64,000 bases of DNA from Acanthochlamys bracteata (Eukaryota; Streptophyta; Magnoliopsida; Pandanales; Velloziaceae), in the NCBI GenBank assembly GCA_019914995.1, contig CM034127.1, positions 2,542,001 through 2,606,000 of the forward strand. Direction: 5' to 3'. The position numbers and the translations under genes were made by a program. Positions 24,139 to 36,262 of this stretch are shown here, piece after piece. The notes below the pieces were generated by a model. That model saw only the letters and a program-made list of their open reading frames with translations. It was not told the DNA's origin and ran no database searches. How positions within the stretch are numbered: position 1 is the first letter of the stretch; the number at the start of each line of letters is the position of its first letter.

Positions 24139-26421
24139 ACTGTTGTTAGCTGCTGAAAGAAAAGTTTGTGCGAATTTCTTAGGTTTCTACTAAGTACTCT
24201 ATTGTTTTAACAGTGTCTTCTTCCTCTCCCTGTGCAAGCAAGCTCTAAGAGAAACTGTCATCAATCCCCTTCTACCATGACTTTCACTCACTGGTGTAAA
24301 CCTCCTTCTGGAATTGACAGTGTATTGTTATAATGTTCTCGGAATCAACAGCAAACTTTTTTAATGTTTTTAGGTACTGGTTTTGTCAGCAAGAAGTAAT
24401 CCTTTAAAAATTAAAAATCTGCTATTCTTCATTCGAAGCAAGGCACTTGTTTTGGGCGTCGGCAAAGGAGTACCGGCCGTGCTGCGCCTTCTGGAACAAC
24501 TCCCGCACGCTCAAAGTTCCTAGTTTTTAATTCATACAGGTCATGGTGGTGTCCGTGGGTCCATTCAGGCGCAACACATTGCAAGAATTTCAAACCTTGT
24601 GAGCTTCTTGGATTGTTCCCCTAATTTGTCTTGAAGCTATATCTCACACAGCCGTAACTGTAACACTGAGATCCGACGGAAAGACGCCAAAAATTGCGTT
24701 TATCAATCTCTTGAATTGTATTTTTTAAATTAATTTTTAATATAAAATAAATAAATATTTAAAAAATATTTTTTATTAATTTTTTAAAATTTAATTTTAG
24801 GATTTACTATTAATGTAAATTTAATATATAAAATTATTTTTTATTAAATATTCTTAATTTAAACTCAATTTTAAAGAAGGAATCTTATATCAAAATAAAC
24901 ACACCCAAAATGTAAGAAAACAAAATATTGCAAGCGCTACGGTAATCGTTCATAATCTGGCTATTAGGTACTGTTAGCTTGCGAGTGCATTAACTCGAAC
25001 AAGGCCAGAAGAATACAGCAGAAACACCACATGATAAAATTTTGGGAAGGTAACGCGAGAAGCGCATCGAGCAGTTGCAAGCCAACCCTGACCGGAGAGG
25101 AAAAACCTTGAACAGTCACTATAACAGTCAGTATATGTTCTCAGATTATTAAGAAATCAATTAGGATTGTCATTACAGTTTGTCATGGAAGAAGAAGCTA
25201 TGGAACTTTGTTCTTATGTGTTTGTCTTTGTCATAAACCACATGTCAAGTTTGTCATATATGGAAATGACTAAAAGGATTTGGCTTTTCTTTACATTCAT
25301 TCATACATTCATTGTTTATTGTAGTGAAGCAGTTGTAATCAATTATTCATTTGGTTGTAAATAAACTTTTGTATGATTGACCAGGTCAACTTTTTGAGTT
25401 CCCTACTTAAAAGCCATACGAAAGAAGGATCTCTAGGCTACTAGTTTAATAATTTGTGAAATTATTTCTTGCCTTCGAGGATCAATGGCTTTATTGTGTT
25501 TAGACTCTACATACATATGGGCATTACTGCTAGCGTCGCTCGGACGCCCGTGCACTTGAATGAAAGACGCAAAAACAGATTTTGACTGCCCTGCGCCTTT
25601 GAAAGGGGCATGATGAAGAAGCACCGTTTGCGGTTCACAATAAAATATTACCTGAATAACATCCATTAACACCTTACTGTAGATTATATCATGAGTTCAT
25701 GACAACACATAGAATTAATTAATCCATAATTGTTCACATGAAATAAAATTATTGCCAATACTTATTCTAGACAGCAACAAGACGCCAACCATTCTCCCAC
25801 TGATATTATTGTAATACTGCATAAAGAACGATTAGTCAAATAATAGGACCAGTTTTTAAAAAGTACCTGAAAACAAATCTATAACAAGTTCCGTTCTGCA
25901 ATTACCTACCACACGCCATGTTGGGATCAACGGTAAAGCCTTGGGTGATACAGAGTCCCGGAAGGCTACTAAAAGCCGCAGCACTTGAGTTTTAAGTGGA
26001 AAGCAGTGCCACAGCTAAACTGCATGCCCACCTCTTGTTCTCAACTATATTAGCAATATTGTACAATCTCACTACTGCATTGCTGAACAAAAAGAAGCAA
26101 GCAGGGACAGTAAACGTGTTGCCTACACTTGCTGTCCGGCGCGCTACGGCAACAAATCTTTCCCCACGGTACAGCTCTGGACTTCCTATTATTATAAATC
26201 TCTAGCAGTTTGACATAAGTGTCTTACCGTAATGCCAGTCCAGCTTCAGCATCACTGCCATAACCAAATTTGAAAAAAAACAAATGCGCCAACATTAGCT
26301 TTCTTTCTTCATGTGTTCTTCATAGTTGTGCATGGATGAAATTGAGTATGAGAGCTTTAAATCTGTTTCAGATTGTTCACAAAAGAGTCGCACTCATAGC
26401 ATTCAACTCCTCAAGTCGCTT

Positions 26422-28172
26422 TGACTGAATTTGATAGAATCGGAAGGCGATATGAATACTAGTTGTATAAAAGAGAACAAGAATAGGAAAAGAAAGAGAA
26501 GAAATAATCAAGGATATTTTCTATTTATAACTGCGGATCAGTTTGGTAACAGAGCCGAAGAAAAAGATGCTTTACAAATATAGTACTATATTTCTAAAAT
26601 TTGAAAAAATATCGTCCTTTTATTTGATCTAATTTTTACTTATGAGATCGTCTCTGATACCGTATTAAATGAATTTTTTAGAACTGTATTTCAAAAATAT
26701 ATTTAAGATTTGAGGGTGCTCTAAATTATATAAATAACTACGCAGCTTGGCAAATAAGTATTATAAAAAAATTCAATCAAGAAAAGTCATATAGCAGCTG
26801 ATCATATACCTATACTAAAGATGATCATACAAATTTCATACATAATGATAAATATATAGTCAATATTGATTACATCACATCTATCTATGACGAAAGCACA
26901 AGGCATATGAAGATTAGTACTCGTATTAGGTTCGATACAATCAACATACTTGCTATAAAAAATACATGTCACATATTACTCACCAAAATAATGCTCATAC
27001 AAAATATAAATAATCTGATAAAATGCTTCAACTCGTGTCTTTATCGTGTACAAAGAGATGTTTAAACTTTTCCTGACAATGATAGACAATACATCACTTC
27101 TAGTCATACATAATGACGCAAAAGTTCGCTGGTCATGCTATCTAAACTATTGTACTCACTGACATCTAGAAGCAAATGAAATGCTTCTCAAAAAAGAGCT
27201 TCAAATTAAGGTGTCTAAACTAGATGATGAAAAAAGTCACAGTGAAGAAGTAAACCGAATCAAGAAAGCAGTTCTTACTATGAGTGCTGTTGAAGCATTA
27301 AAATTTATGATTATCAAAAGATTCTATGCCGTGTATTCTATTTGAACAAATGTGCTCCATAAATAAAGTATCAAAATCTTTACGAGAATCTAAGCGAAAT
27401 GCGTGAAGAACCAAAATAGCAGATTCAACCCAATATGAATACGTAAGCCTCTGGATATGGACATCATGAATTTTCTATGCCTTAACGATTTTCTAGACAT
27501 CTATGATTTTCAAAGCCTTCACGGGTTTCTAGGTCTATAAAATTTTTTGTGTTGAAAGATATGATAGGCTTATAGGATGTTAGACTTTAATATCAAATTC
27601 GCTCGCGTCTTCCATTTAACGGTGACGGCGTGCATCAATTTTGATATCAATCTTAGTTTCAATCTCATTATCCGTATTCGATCTCTACAACTAGTGTTTA
27701 GATTTGTCCATTCACCGGTTAGAGACAATAGAATGCGGTTGACTCTATTAGACATTAGCAAAATTAGCCTGTTGATGATATTTAGGCAACATCTAACATA
27801 TGGTGATAAAATTTGATAGAGTCGGAAGGGGATATAAATATTGGTCGTAGAAAAGAGAAAAATAGAAATAATAATCTGGAATGATTGTTATTTATAATTG
27901 CCGATCAATTTGATACAAAAGCCGGAGAAGAAGAAGCTTTACAAATGCAGTGCTGCATTTCTAAAATTTGCAAACGGTCGTCCTTTTATGTGAGCTAGTT
28001 ATTACTTATGAGTTGCTCTAGTACCATATTAGATAAGTTTTTAAAATCATTATATTTCAAATATTAGTTTAAAATCTTAGTAAACTATATAAATAACTAC
28101 GTAGCTTGGTAGATAAATATTATAGAATAGTTCAATTAAAATAGTCATATAGCAGCCGAATATCTATATGTG
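26422..28172. mobile_element. Small LTR-like element 1 (direct terminal repeats)
   Basis: Two direct repeats of about 370-390 bp, 26422-26809 and 27804-28172, flank about 1 kb. Both begin TGA then AATTTGATAGANTCGGAAGG and share GCTTTACAAAT, the phrase TATATAAATAACTACG, and TCATATAGCAGC near the end. No gag or pol domain is present, so it would be a non-autonomous element. A TCTGATACCGTATTA string inside repeat 1 is the complement of a tRNA-Met primer site, which is odd for the inside of an LTR and leaves the exact class open. Confidence 0.55.
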
Positions 28173-28253
28173 CTATAGTTGATCATATAATCTTTATACC
28201 TATAGTTGATCATATAATCTATATGTCAACATCGCAAATATCAATCCACTAAT

Positions 28254-30815
28254 TTTCTTTCTCTCTTTTCTACGTCCATTATACATATCACCTTCCAATT
28301 TTGTCGAATTTTATAGCTGCCAGTTAGATTCTGCCTAATATCATCGGTGAACTAATTCTACTAATGTCTTATAGAATTTACTAAATTTGTTGTCTCTAAC
28401 TGGTGAACGACAAATCTCAACTCCAGTAGCGGAGATCAAACACGGATTGCAAAATTAAAATAAAAATTAAAGCACGTCGTCAACGTCAGATGACGAATAC
28501 GGGTGAATTTGATATTGAGGTCTAACACCTAGAAGCTTATCAAATCCTACATCATAGAAAAATTATGAAGACCTAAAACCCATGAAGGTTTACAAAAACA
28601 TGTAAACCTAAAAATTATAGAGGCATAGAAAATCCTAGCGGTCCACTTCCAGCAGGCTTACGTATTTATATTGGACTGAATCTACTGTTTTGATTCTTCG
28701 TGCATATTTTTTGGCTCCTTGTAAGGATTCTACTATTTTATTTGTGAGAGCATAATTGTTCAAATGTAATCTACGGTACAAAATCTTCTGATAATCACTA
28801 ATTTTAATGCTTCAAGAGTACTCATAGTGAGAATTATTTTTTCGATTCAGTCTATTTTTTCACTATGACTTTTTTCACCATCGATTTTGAAGAGTTTAAT
28901 CTGAGGTTCTTATTTGAGAAGAACTTCACCTGTGTCTACATATCGGTGAGTACGATAGTTTAGGTTGCATGATCGACAAACTTCGGCATCATTTTGTATG
29001 ATTTGGAGGGTTGTATTGTCTATCGTTGCCATGGAAAATTCAAACATCTATTCGTACATGACTAAAAACACGAGATGAAGCATTTTATAAGATTCTTTAC
29101 ATCTTGTATGAGTGTTGCTTTTGCTAATCATTATATCATACATTTTTATATAGTAAGTATGCTGATGGTACTACCATGATTATCAAAATCTCAATTTAAA
29201 TTTTAAAATTTTATTAGTTTACGATCTTGCTTCAGCAAAATGATCTCACTTTAACTAAAATCGCTTTTTTATAGGATCGCGATTTTAATCTTGAAATTGT
29301 TAAAACCGTGACCTTTGAGCGATCATGCGATCCTGCTTACGGAGGGCTAGACAGTCAATTATATCTATGGCTTAAATTTTTGAAAATTTTCCCGTTGTTG
29401 TTGATTTATTTTCTTTTTTTTTATTAAAAAAATTTGGAGCAAATCATGAGACAGTCTATTGTTCCAACAAGCCAAAGATGAAACATCTTGCACCGAAGGA
29501 TTTTATAATCTCTTTTTGTTTCCAAAAGCTATAAAAAAGAATTGGATGGATGGGTTAGATTTGCCATCGTTAGACTATAGAACAGATCAGGTATAGTAAA
29601 TTTTCAAGTGGGACTGAGCTTGTTTGTTGTTCATGGTGAACGAGCGAAGACCTTCGAACGATTAAACTTCTACCTTTCGTTTTTCATTAACTGTTTCCTA
29701 TAATTTTGTATTTTTGTTGTCCTTATTGATTGAATTGGGAAGCAGCAATTTGCTACAGGAAGTGAGAGATGGAACAACAAGGTGTGAGTTCTGAGTTCCT
29801 CCGGCAGCAGCAGTAGTCTATATTGCTCCTACCAGCATTCAATTCTCTGCTAGAACTGTGTCATTCATGAAATATACAACTTTCTTTGAATTTTTATCTT
29901 CTAATTTCTTTTACTTTGTTAAGATTTTTATTACTGAAGAATGGAAATTGTTTTTTAATTGAATTTAATTTAATTTCTATAATTAATTATATCTTTTGCT
30001 ATTTGAATTGAATTAAGGTTCCATTTTATTTACACGACACTTTCTTATATTAAGTGGATAAAATCTACAAGATTTTATGTTTTCATGATCGAAATGAAGT
30101 GTTCATGAGGAACAATGCAGCAGGCTTGACGGGAATGCCAAATCTAAAACTTCAATATCAAGAATTTAGCTATTCTTTTATAATAAAAATAAATATATAT
30201 TAAAAAAATATATTAAAATTATTGATAAGTAAAATTTTATAATTTTATATGTACGATCCTATTTAAACGGACGATTCTATCTAAAATAATTTTGGATACC
30301 ACACCAATACAAATAGTAATCTACATATGGCTCGTGCTTTCACCATGGAATGAAGGATGGATGAATGCGATGTACATGATGTTGACTTATGTGTCTACTA
30401 TTATATATAAAATTTATATAATTAACTTTACTACATGTATATAATCGGTTGTTATATGACTTTTCGTTATTGAATTTTCCTATAATACTTAGCTGCCAAC
30501 TTGTATGGCTGTTCATATAGTTTAGAGCACCCTCAGAACTTAAGCAAGTTTTTGAAATACAGTTTTATTAAATTATAATCTAATATAATATCAGAACTGC
30601 CCATAAATAAAAACTCTGCTCAAATAAAAAGATAATCATTTTTACAAATTTTAAAAATACAGTGCTGCATTTGTAAAGCTTCTTCTCCGGTTCCCTTACC
30701 AAGCCAGCCAGCAACTATAAATAATGATCACCTTGATTATTCCTTCCCTTTCTCTTTCTATTCTTACTCTCTTTTCTCTATGACCAGTATCCATATCGCC
30801 TTTACCAAATTTTTA
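28254..30815. mobile_element. Small LTR-like element 2, inverted relative to element 1
   Basis: The first 60 or so bases of the same terminal repeat appear reversed at 28254-28318. They are followed by 28319-29180, which is the reverse complement of the interior of element 1 (27790 down to about 26930). A reversed full-length terminal repeat lies at about 30436-30815. Between 29180 and 30436 lies DNA not shared with element 1. The two elements therefore form a large imperfect palindrome centred near 28.2 kb. Confidence 0.55.
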
Positions 30816-31201
30816 TTTTTTTATTATACATTTTTTGATATATATTTTATAATATATAAAAATTTTATTTAAAAAATTTTAAAATAAAGAAAATTTTTAT
30901 GTAGTGAAATTTTTTTATTGTATAGTTTTATTTTTTTAATATAAAAAAATAAAAAAATTTTTATTTAAAAAAACTTTATCAAGTACTCCCAACCGTCCTC
31001 TATCGCTTTGAATGAACAAGGTCAAGTTAAGGCCCAAAAATGCTTTCCAGCTTTAGCATTAGCCCAGTTGTTGGGAAAAAAATTAAAACACGCAAATTTC
31101 TTGTCAAGCAACTTCCTCACTGTCACAAAACTTCATGAGCAAACCAGAAACCTCTCCCATCTCCGGCCATCTTTTCTACTATGTACTTGAAGTAGAAACG
31201 A

Positions 31202-31409
31202 ATGGTGGAAACGAATGGTGTTCTACATCCTCAAGGAACAGTAGTAATACGCAGTTCCCTTGAGGTCATAGATAGGATAACTAGTGCAACTCGTGCGATA
31301 CAGTGGACGGCCGAAGTGCATGATGCAGAAACTGAGCCAAACAGCGCATGCAGAAGAAGTCCTTCTAGCAACAAAATATTTCGGGAAGCTGCCTTCCGTA
31401 ACCAATTGA
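31202..31409 (+). pseudogene. 3' fragment of a second PMT-family methyltransferase gene
   Basis: The frame reads VLHPQGTVVIRSSLEVIDRI, then AIQWTAEVHDAE, matching the end of DUF248 methyltransferases (consensus [10 protein letters not shown]...). The usual ending, of the form EKILVATKTFWKLPS, is present but in another frame: EEVLLATKYFGKLPSVTN, ending at TGA 31409. A frameshift lies near 31340-31352. No SAM-binding motif or other exon was found upstream. The wording differs from the intact PMT gene at 2.7-5.6 kb, so it derives from another paralogue. It looks like a broken fragment of a last exon and is surely non-functional as a methyltransferase. Confidence 0.7.
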
Positions 31410-33400
31410 TCGGCATTCTTGTCCCTTGTCTCCGTTCTTTCTTATTTTATTATGTTATCGTGGTTGAAAGGAAATGTTTTTGAGTTTCTTCGTTTCCTTC
31501 TATTACTACGCACGTATCTGGAAACTGGAAAGATGCGGTAGTTCGATGTTGTAATACATGTTTGACATTGCGTTCCAAAATACTTCTTCATTTTATATTT
31601 TTTAGTTTTAAATTAATTTATAGTATTTCAAAATTTAAAAATATAAATAAATTATATATAGTAGAACTTTTTATATATCATTTTTATTTTTTAATTTATA
31701 AACAAATTTGCTTACCAAAAACTCCCATATTAAATTTTAAAAAAATATATCTTATTTTAAACAACCGGAAATGATCCTTAATTTATAGCCATATTGCTGT
31801 AGGAACCCGTACGTTGGCTTTCTTCTAAAAGATGCATCTATACTAACAGATTCCTGATTTTGTTACTTCGACAATTTTCTTAGTTTTTAATACAACAAAG
31901 CACATCGCACTCTAGTTCGCCACAATTGTTTGCCTCATCAGTTGCTTATCTAGATAACTACGTGTATTACTTTAGTACGCCAAAAACTAATGGAAAATAT
32001 AGTATGTAAGAATGCCACAACCAAGCAAATAAGCAGTGTTTTCCAGATTTCATGAATATTTTATCATGTTTTCTGCGTTTATAGGGGATCTGTTATAAGT
32101 TTGTCATATGTAAACGCCCTCACCTTTCATGAATATTTTAACAGCTTGGTCTAGAAATAGTGGGATCTCTTTCCGATGGCAACTTGAAGAGAAATTCAAC
32201 AAAAATAAGATAAAAGAACACATCTATCAACACAACTGACCGTCATCACAGAAGGTAAGTGATAAAGTTGGCAATAATATCGATTGTAGAATGGCAGATT
32301 TCACTTTTAGGCTTTTAGCTTCCCTAAAGCAGCTAGCCAGTCTCCATCTTCCCTAAAGACATACAAGCAACAATAAAGTAAGACACGATCCCACGATTAC
32401 AACCGATCAACTAACTGTCCACTCATCAATTAATACATCACCCTGAAAGACAGCGCACAACATTGCTCCACCTTGATTGATTGCTTCTCAACAATCTCTA
32501 TAGTAGCTCGCAACTCTCACGTACAGGAGAGAAGAATCATTCTTCTATTAGTTAACAAAGGGAAAGTTGCCAAATACCAATATCGAAAACCAAGAAAGAA
32601 ATAAGAATCGCAATACTATCACTACTCATCCTTGATAGGACTGTATACTTAAATCCGATTCATGAATTCAATATTTCAATATAAACCAAAAACTTTTCAT
32701 AAAAGAATTTTCTTTTTTAAGCAATCCCAAACTATCTCCAAATTCAGAATCCAAATTTAGACCCATGGATTGAATTCGGATATTATTTTATCGGTACGCT
32801 CATCAATCTGAACCCATCTTTTTTACCTTCAAAATCGACCGATGTTTGGACAGATCCAAAATAAAGCAAATCGTACATGTGAATCCTAATTTATAGACAC
32901 AAAGGGCGTGTTTACTTTGTGGTAGAAGTAGAATTTTAAAAAATAAATTTAAAAAATAAAATTAAAAATTAAAAATATTTAATAAAAAATAATATTGTAT
33001 ATTAATTATATATTTATAGTAAATTTTAAATTTAAATTTTAAAAAAGTTTATTGATAAAAAAAATTATTTTAATTTTTGTATGTATTTTATGTTGAAAAT
33101 GAGTTTAAAAAAAGTAGAGTTTTAGGGTGTTGGTAAACACGCCCAAAAGTTTTCAGACCAACTACGTTATCCAAAAAGCAAACCCAACTAACCTGCAGCT
33201 TTATTGCTTAGGTTAAATGTGGAGCACTAGAACTTTATAATATTGTATAAGGACTCCATACTAAAAAGACGAATTTTGATATCTATGAACAAGGAACCGA
33301 TGACCCAATAAACAATGCCAGAAGACTGGCAGATCTCTTGAGCTATATACAAGCCAAAAAATCAATTGACATATAGTTGAAGTAGGTACAAGATTTCATA
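31410..33400. other. Intergenic region with a MITE-like element
   Basis: AT-rich DNA at 31560-31760, a less AT-rich part at 31800-32880, and a well-bounded inverted-repeat element at 32904-33144. I see no gene. The right end is the 3' flank of the minus-strand rhomboid gene. Confidence 0.55.
32904..33144. mobile_element. MITE-like element with perfect 12-bp terminal inverted repeats
   Basis: The 241-bp element starts GGGCGTGTTTAC and ends GTAAACACGCCC, exact reverse complements. The interior is almost entirely A/T. It has no coding capacity. Only AAA is shared by the flanks, too little to prove a target duplication. It is the best-defined member of the AT-rich elements scattered through this window. 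Confidence 0.65.
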
Positions 33401-36262
33401 TCAATTGTCGCAACTCCATCTAGATGTTGGGACACAGCTAAGGTAGTGGCACCACTTGCAGTGATCATTCCCGTTAACTCCACGGAACAACATCACCAAA
33501 CCAACTACGAATCTGCAAAGCATAATATTTATGTTAAGACAGTTCATTATGAAATGCTGCCGTTCTTTTATCCACAAGCTTGCAAGAAAGAATACTTATG
33601 GGTAACCATGGATGCCACGTGGAAATGGGAATCTTGAAAAAAACATATATAATGCCAATGGGCATGCCTTAAGACTAGTGCTAATCACCATATGCCCCTT
33701 CGTCTAGAAATTTTGCACTGAAATATCTTACAAGTACTTCTAACAAAACTCTGAATGGTAGAAATGAAACTAGAAATGCTTACCCTGCAATGAGCAAAAG
33801 CAATGCTATGATAAATAGGACATATTGGTACACCATATGCTTGCGCTGGACCCTGCTTTCAGGTGGTAGGTTGTGTCGCTCCATCCAAGCAAACTGAGGC
33901 CGAACCAAAAGAACAAAGCCAAGGAGAAATCCTGCTATGAATCCTCCAATATGAGCAAAGTTATCGACGTGAGGCAGCACTCCTATTGCCAAGTTGATTG
34001 CAATGATAAAGACAAGAGTGATCAAAGCAGCTGCCTGCAGAAGCAAGTATAACAATGCCTAAGATCCCAGTATATATAAAAAGTACCTATAGATTAAGAA
34101 AGAAATAGTAAAAAGTAAATACGGCCATTACTTTGTTCGAATAGATTGTCCAATTTGTAAGGAGTTCAGAAAGCATTGCTCCAAGAAGCCCAAATAAGGC
34201 ACCAGAAGCACCTACAGAAATAGTGTTTTGCATGAAAAGGGCTGACAGGACACTCCCTCCAAAACCGGATAGCAGGTATATAATTCCAATCCTTACTGAA
34301 AAGTCAAAAAGCAGATGGTCGGATTAATTAAATTTATAAATGACCAGAATATAGTGTAAATGTAAGAAACAACGTCAGAAACATAGACTATGTTTAAACA
34401 ATGTAGGAAACCACAGTGCAATTGAGATCATAATACGAGTCCATCTTTCACATAACAGGAAACTTACTAAATCCAAATTGCTGCTCAAGACGAATCCCAA
34501 TAAAGATCAGACTCAGCATATTAGCGAGCAGATGGATGACACCTGCGTGCAACCACATACAAGTAACTAGTCTCCATCCTTGGTGCTCATGGACCACTCT
34601 GTTCCACTCAAGAGCACCCATCTTCACCAACCTGGAGAAGAAAATCAAACAAGCTACCAAAATGACGACCTAAATCCTTGAAACACCCTATATGAGCCTT
34701 ATGCCAAAAACAGCAATATTTTAACAAGTAGCCTTGGTTATGAAGAATACTATCCAACTAAAGGTTACCTATGCCTGTTTCAAATGTTGTAGTGACAAAC
34801 AATTCGATGGTTATAGCTGTGAACCCTACATACGAGCTGAATTAATTGAAAAAAAAGCAAAGTCCATGATATCAAAGAATTATTCCATCTTGAAAAAAGA
34901 AAAAGCTTTACGTAAATGGCCTCTAATGTATAGGTCATACTCAATCCTAGTTGTACGATAAGATATACAAACAAAACATAAAGGACACCTAATAATTTCA
35001 TTAAGAAAAAATTTGGACGTGCTAAATTCTGTAATTAACTAATGTATATAAGCTACAGAATATCATGGTTCTGTTGGAGTATAATGGAAGTTTTGGGACA
35101 AATACAATATCCATGGTGCACAAGATGAGGGCCAATCACACTAGTTAATAGGTATAGAAAGAACACTTATCAGAAGTTATAACATAAGGTGACAAGGGCA
35201 AGGTGATGCCTTTCAACCAATAAAAAGCACAGTAGATAACATCAACATTGGATTCATATACCTACAGTTCTGTATCCAACTTTTGCAAGATGAACAGTCA
35301 TTCAACACTTGGAAAGTATGACCTCTAAATTCATGAATCATGATGCGACTAAAAAGAACATTACAGGAATTTGTATTGAGTTTGACATCGCTGTATACAA
35401 AGAAGTCCTACAAATTTGCTGTCTAGCAAAGCACCATAAAGAATGATTCAAATCCACTGCTATAACTGTGGATTCCACAAGTATGACCCCCTCGACCATT
35501 ATAAAGTAGCTCCTCTAAGCAAATATGAGCTTTTGGGGAAAAATCCTTCAATGACCAAGTAAAACCACAATTCCAAGCAAGGCAGTAAGACCGCAAACAA
35601 ACTAAAAATTGGCATAATACAACGAAATGTTTGAATCTTCAGATAAGTAATCGGAATAACTTGAATCACAATCGCAGGAGATCTCATAGCATGTTTAACG
35701 CAATACATATCAAACCTAGTTATTCCACAAAGCTAACCTTGTCAAATCTCTTCACAATTAGAAGCAAAAACACTAACTTCATATGAAAAATCAACATAAA
35801 ACCAATCGATACTCAAAAGACCCAAGAATTCTCTTCAAACTAGACTAACAATCTCCTGCGACACATAAAAACAGCATGACAAACCAATCTTTCTTCCAAC
35901 AAACAAAGATACTACCAAACTCCATTAAGAAACAAAACTTTATCAAACAGAAACAAAGAAACTCACGTATCTGAGGAAGGGCCAAGAAGTGGGTTCTGCC
36001 TGAGAGGTTGGAAGGAGAGCCGATGTAGAAATCTAGCAACACAAGATCCAAACGGGTTGGGATGTTTAGGACAGTTATTCACAAACATGGCAACAATGAA
36101 CACAGCGATGTTAGCGATAACAATCACAGGCACAAGCCACGGCCTCCAAACTCGTTCTTCTGAACCTCTTTCATAGTAATAGGGTCTTCCGGCTCCACCA
36201 CCGGCAGGACCATAGTATCCACCACCGTTGTGCTTCCCTCTCTCTACGTCTGCACTCGCCAT
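33401..36262 (-). CDS. Rhomboid-like intramembrane serine protease (RBL1/RBL2 type)
   Basis: Five minus-strand exons join in frame: 36262-35967, 34631-34468, 34295-34132, 34034-33784 and 33512-33401, giving 328 residues. A Gly/Tyr-rich cytosolic N-terminus precedes the first membrane segment (about 43-61). The rhomboid core has [20 protein letters not shown] (about 118-137, oxyanion histidine), the nucleophile in [10 protein letters not shown] (S184) and the partner histidine in [11 protein letters not shown] (H236), so the enzyme should be active. The short last exon encodes the Cys/His-rich tail [18 protein letters not shown] typical of plant Golgi rhomboids and ends CDN-stop. It continues the previous exon exactly (GG|A). 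Intron 1 is the longest (1335 bases). Rhomboids cut membrane proteins within the bilayer; the substrate is unknown. Confidence 0.93.

Larger units (their letters stand above)
24139..31201. other. Repeat-rich intergenic region
   Basis: After the IQD 3' UTR come AT-rich DNA, a small GC-richer block at 24430-24522, a stretch open on both strands at about 25996-26205, and then the LTR-like cluster at 26422-30815 (listed separately). Another AT-rich block lies at 30820-30980. I see no intact gene in these 7 kb. Confidence 0.55.
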
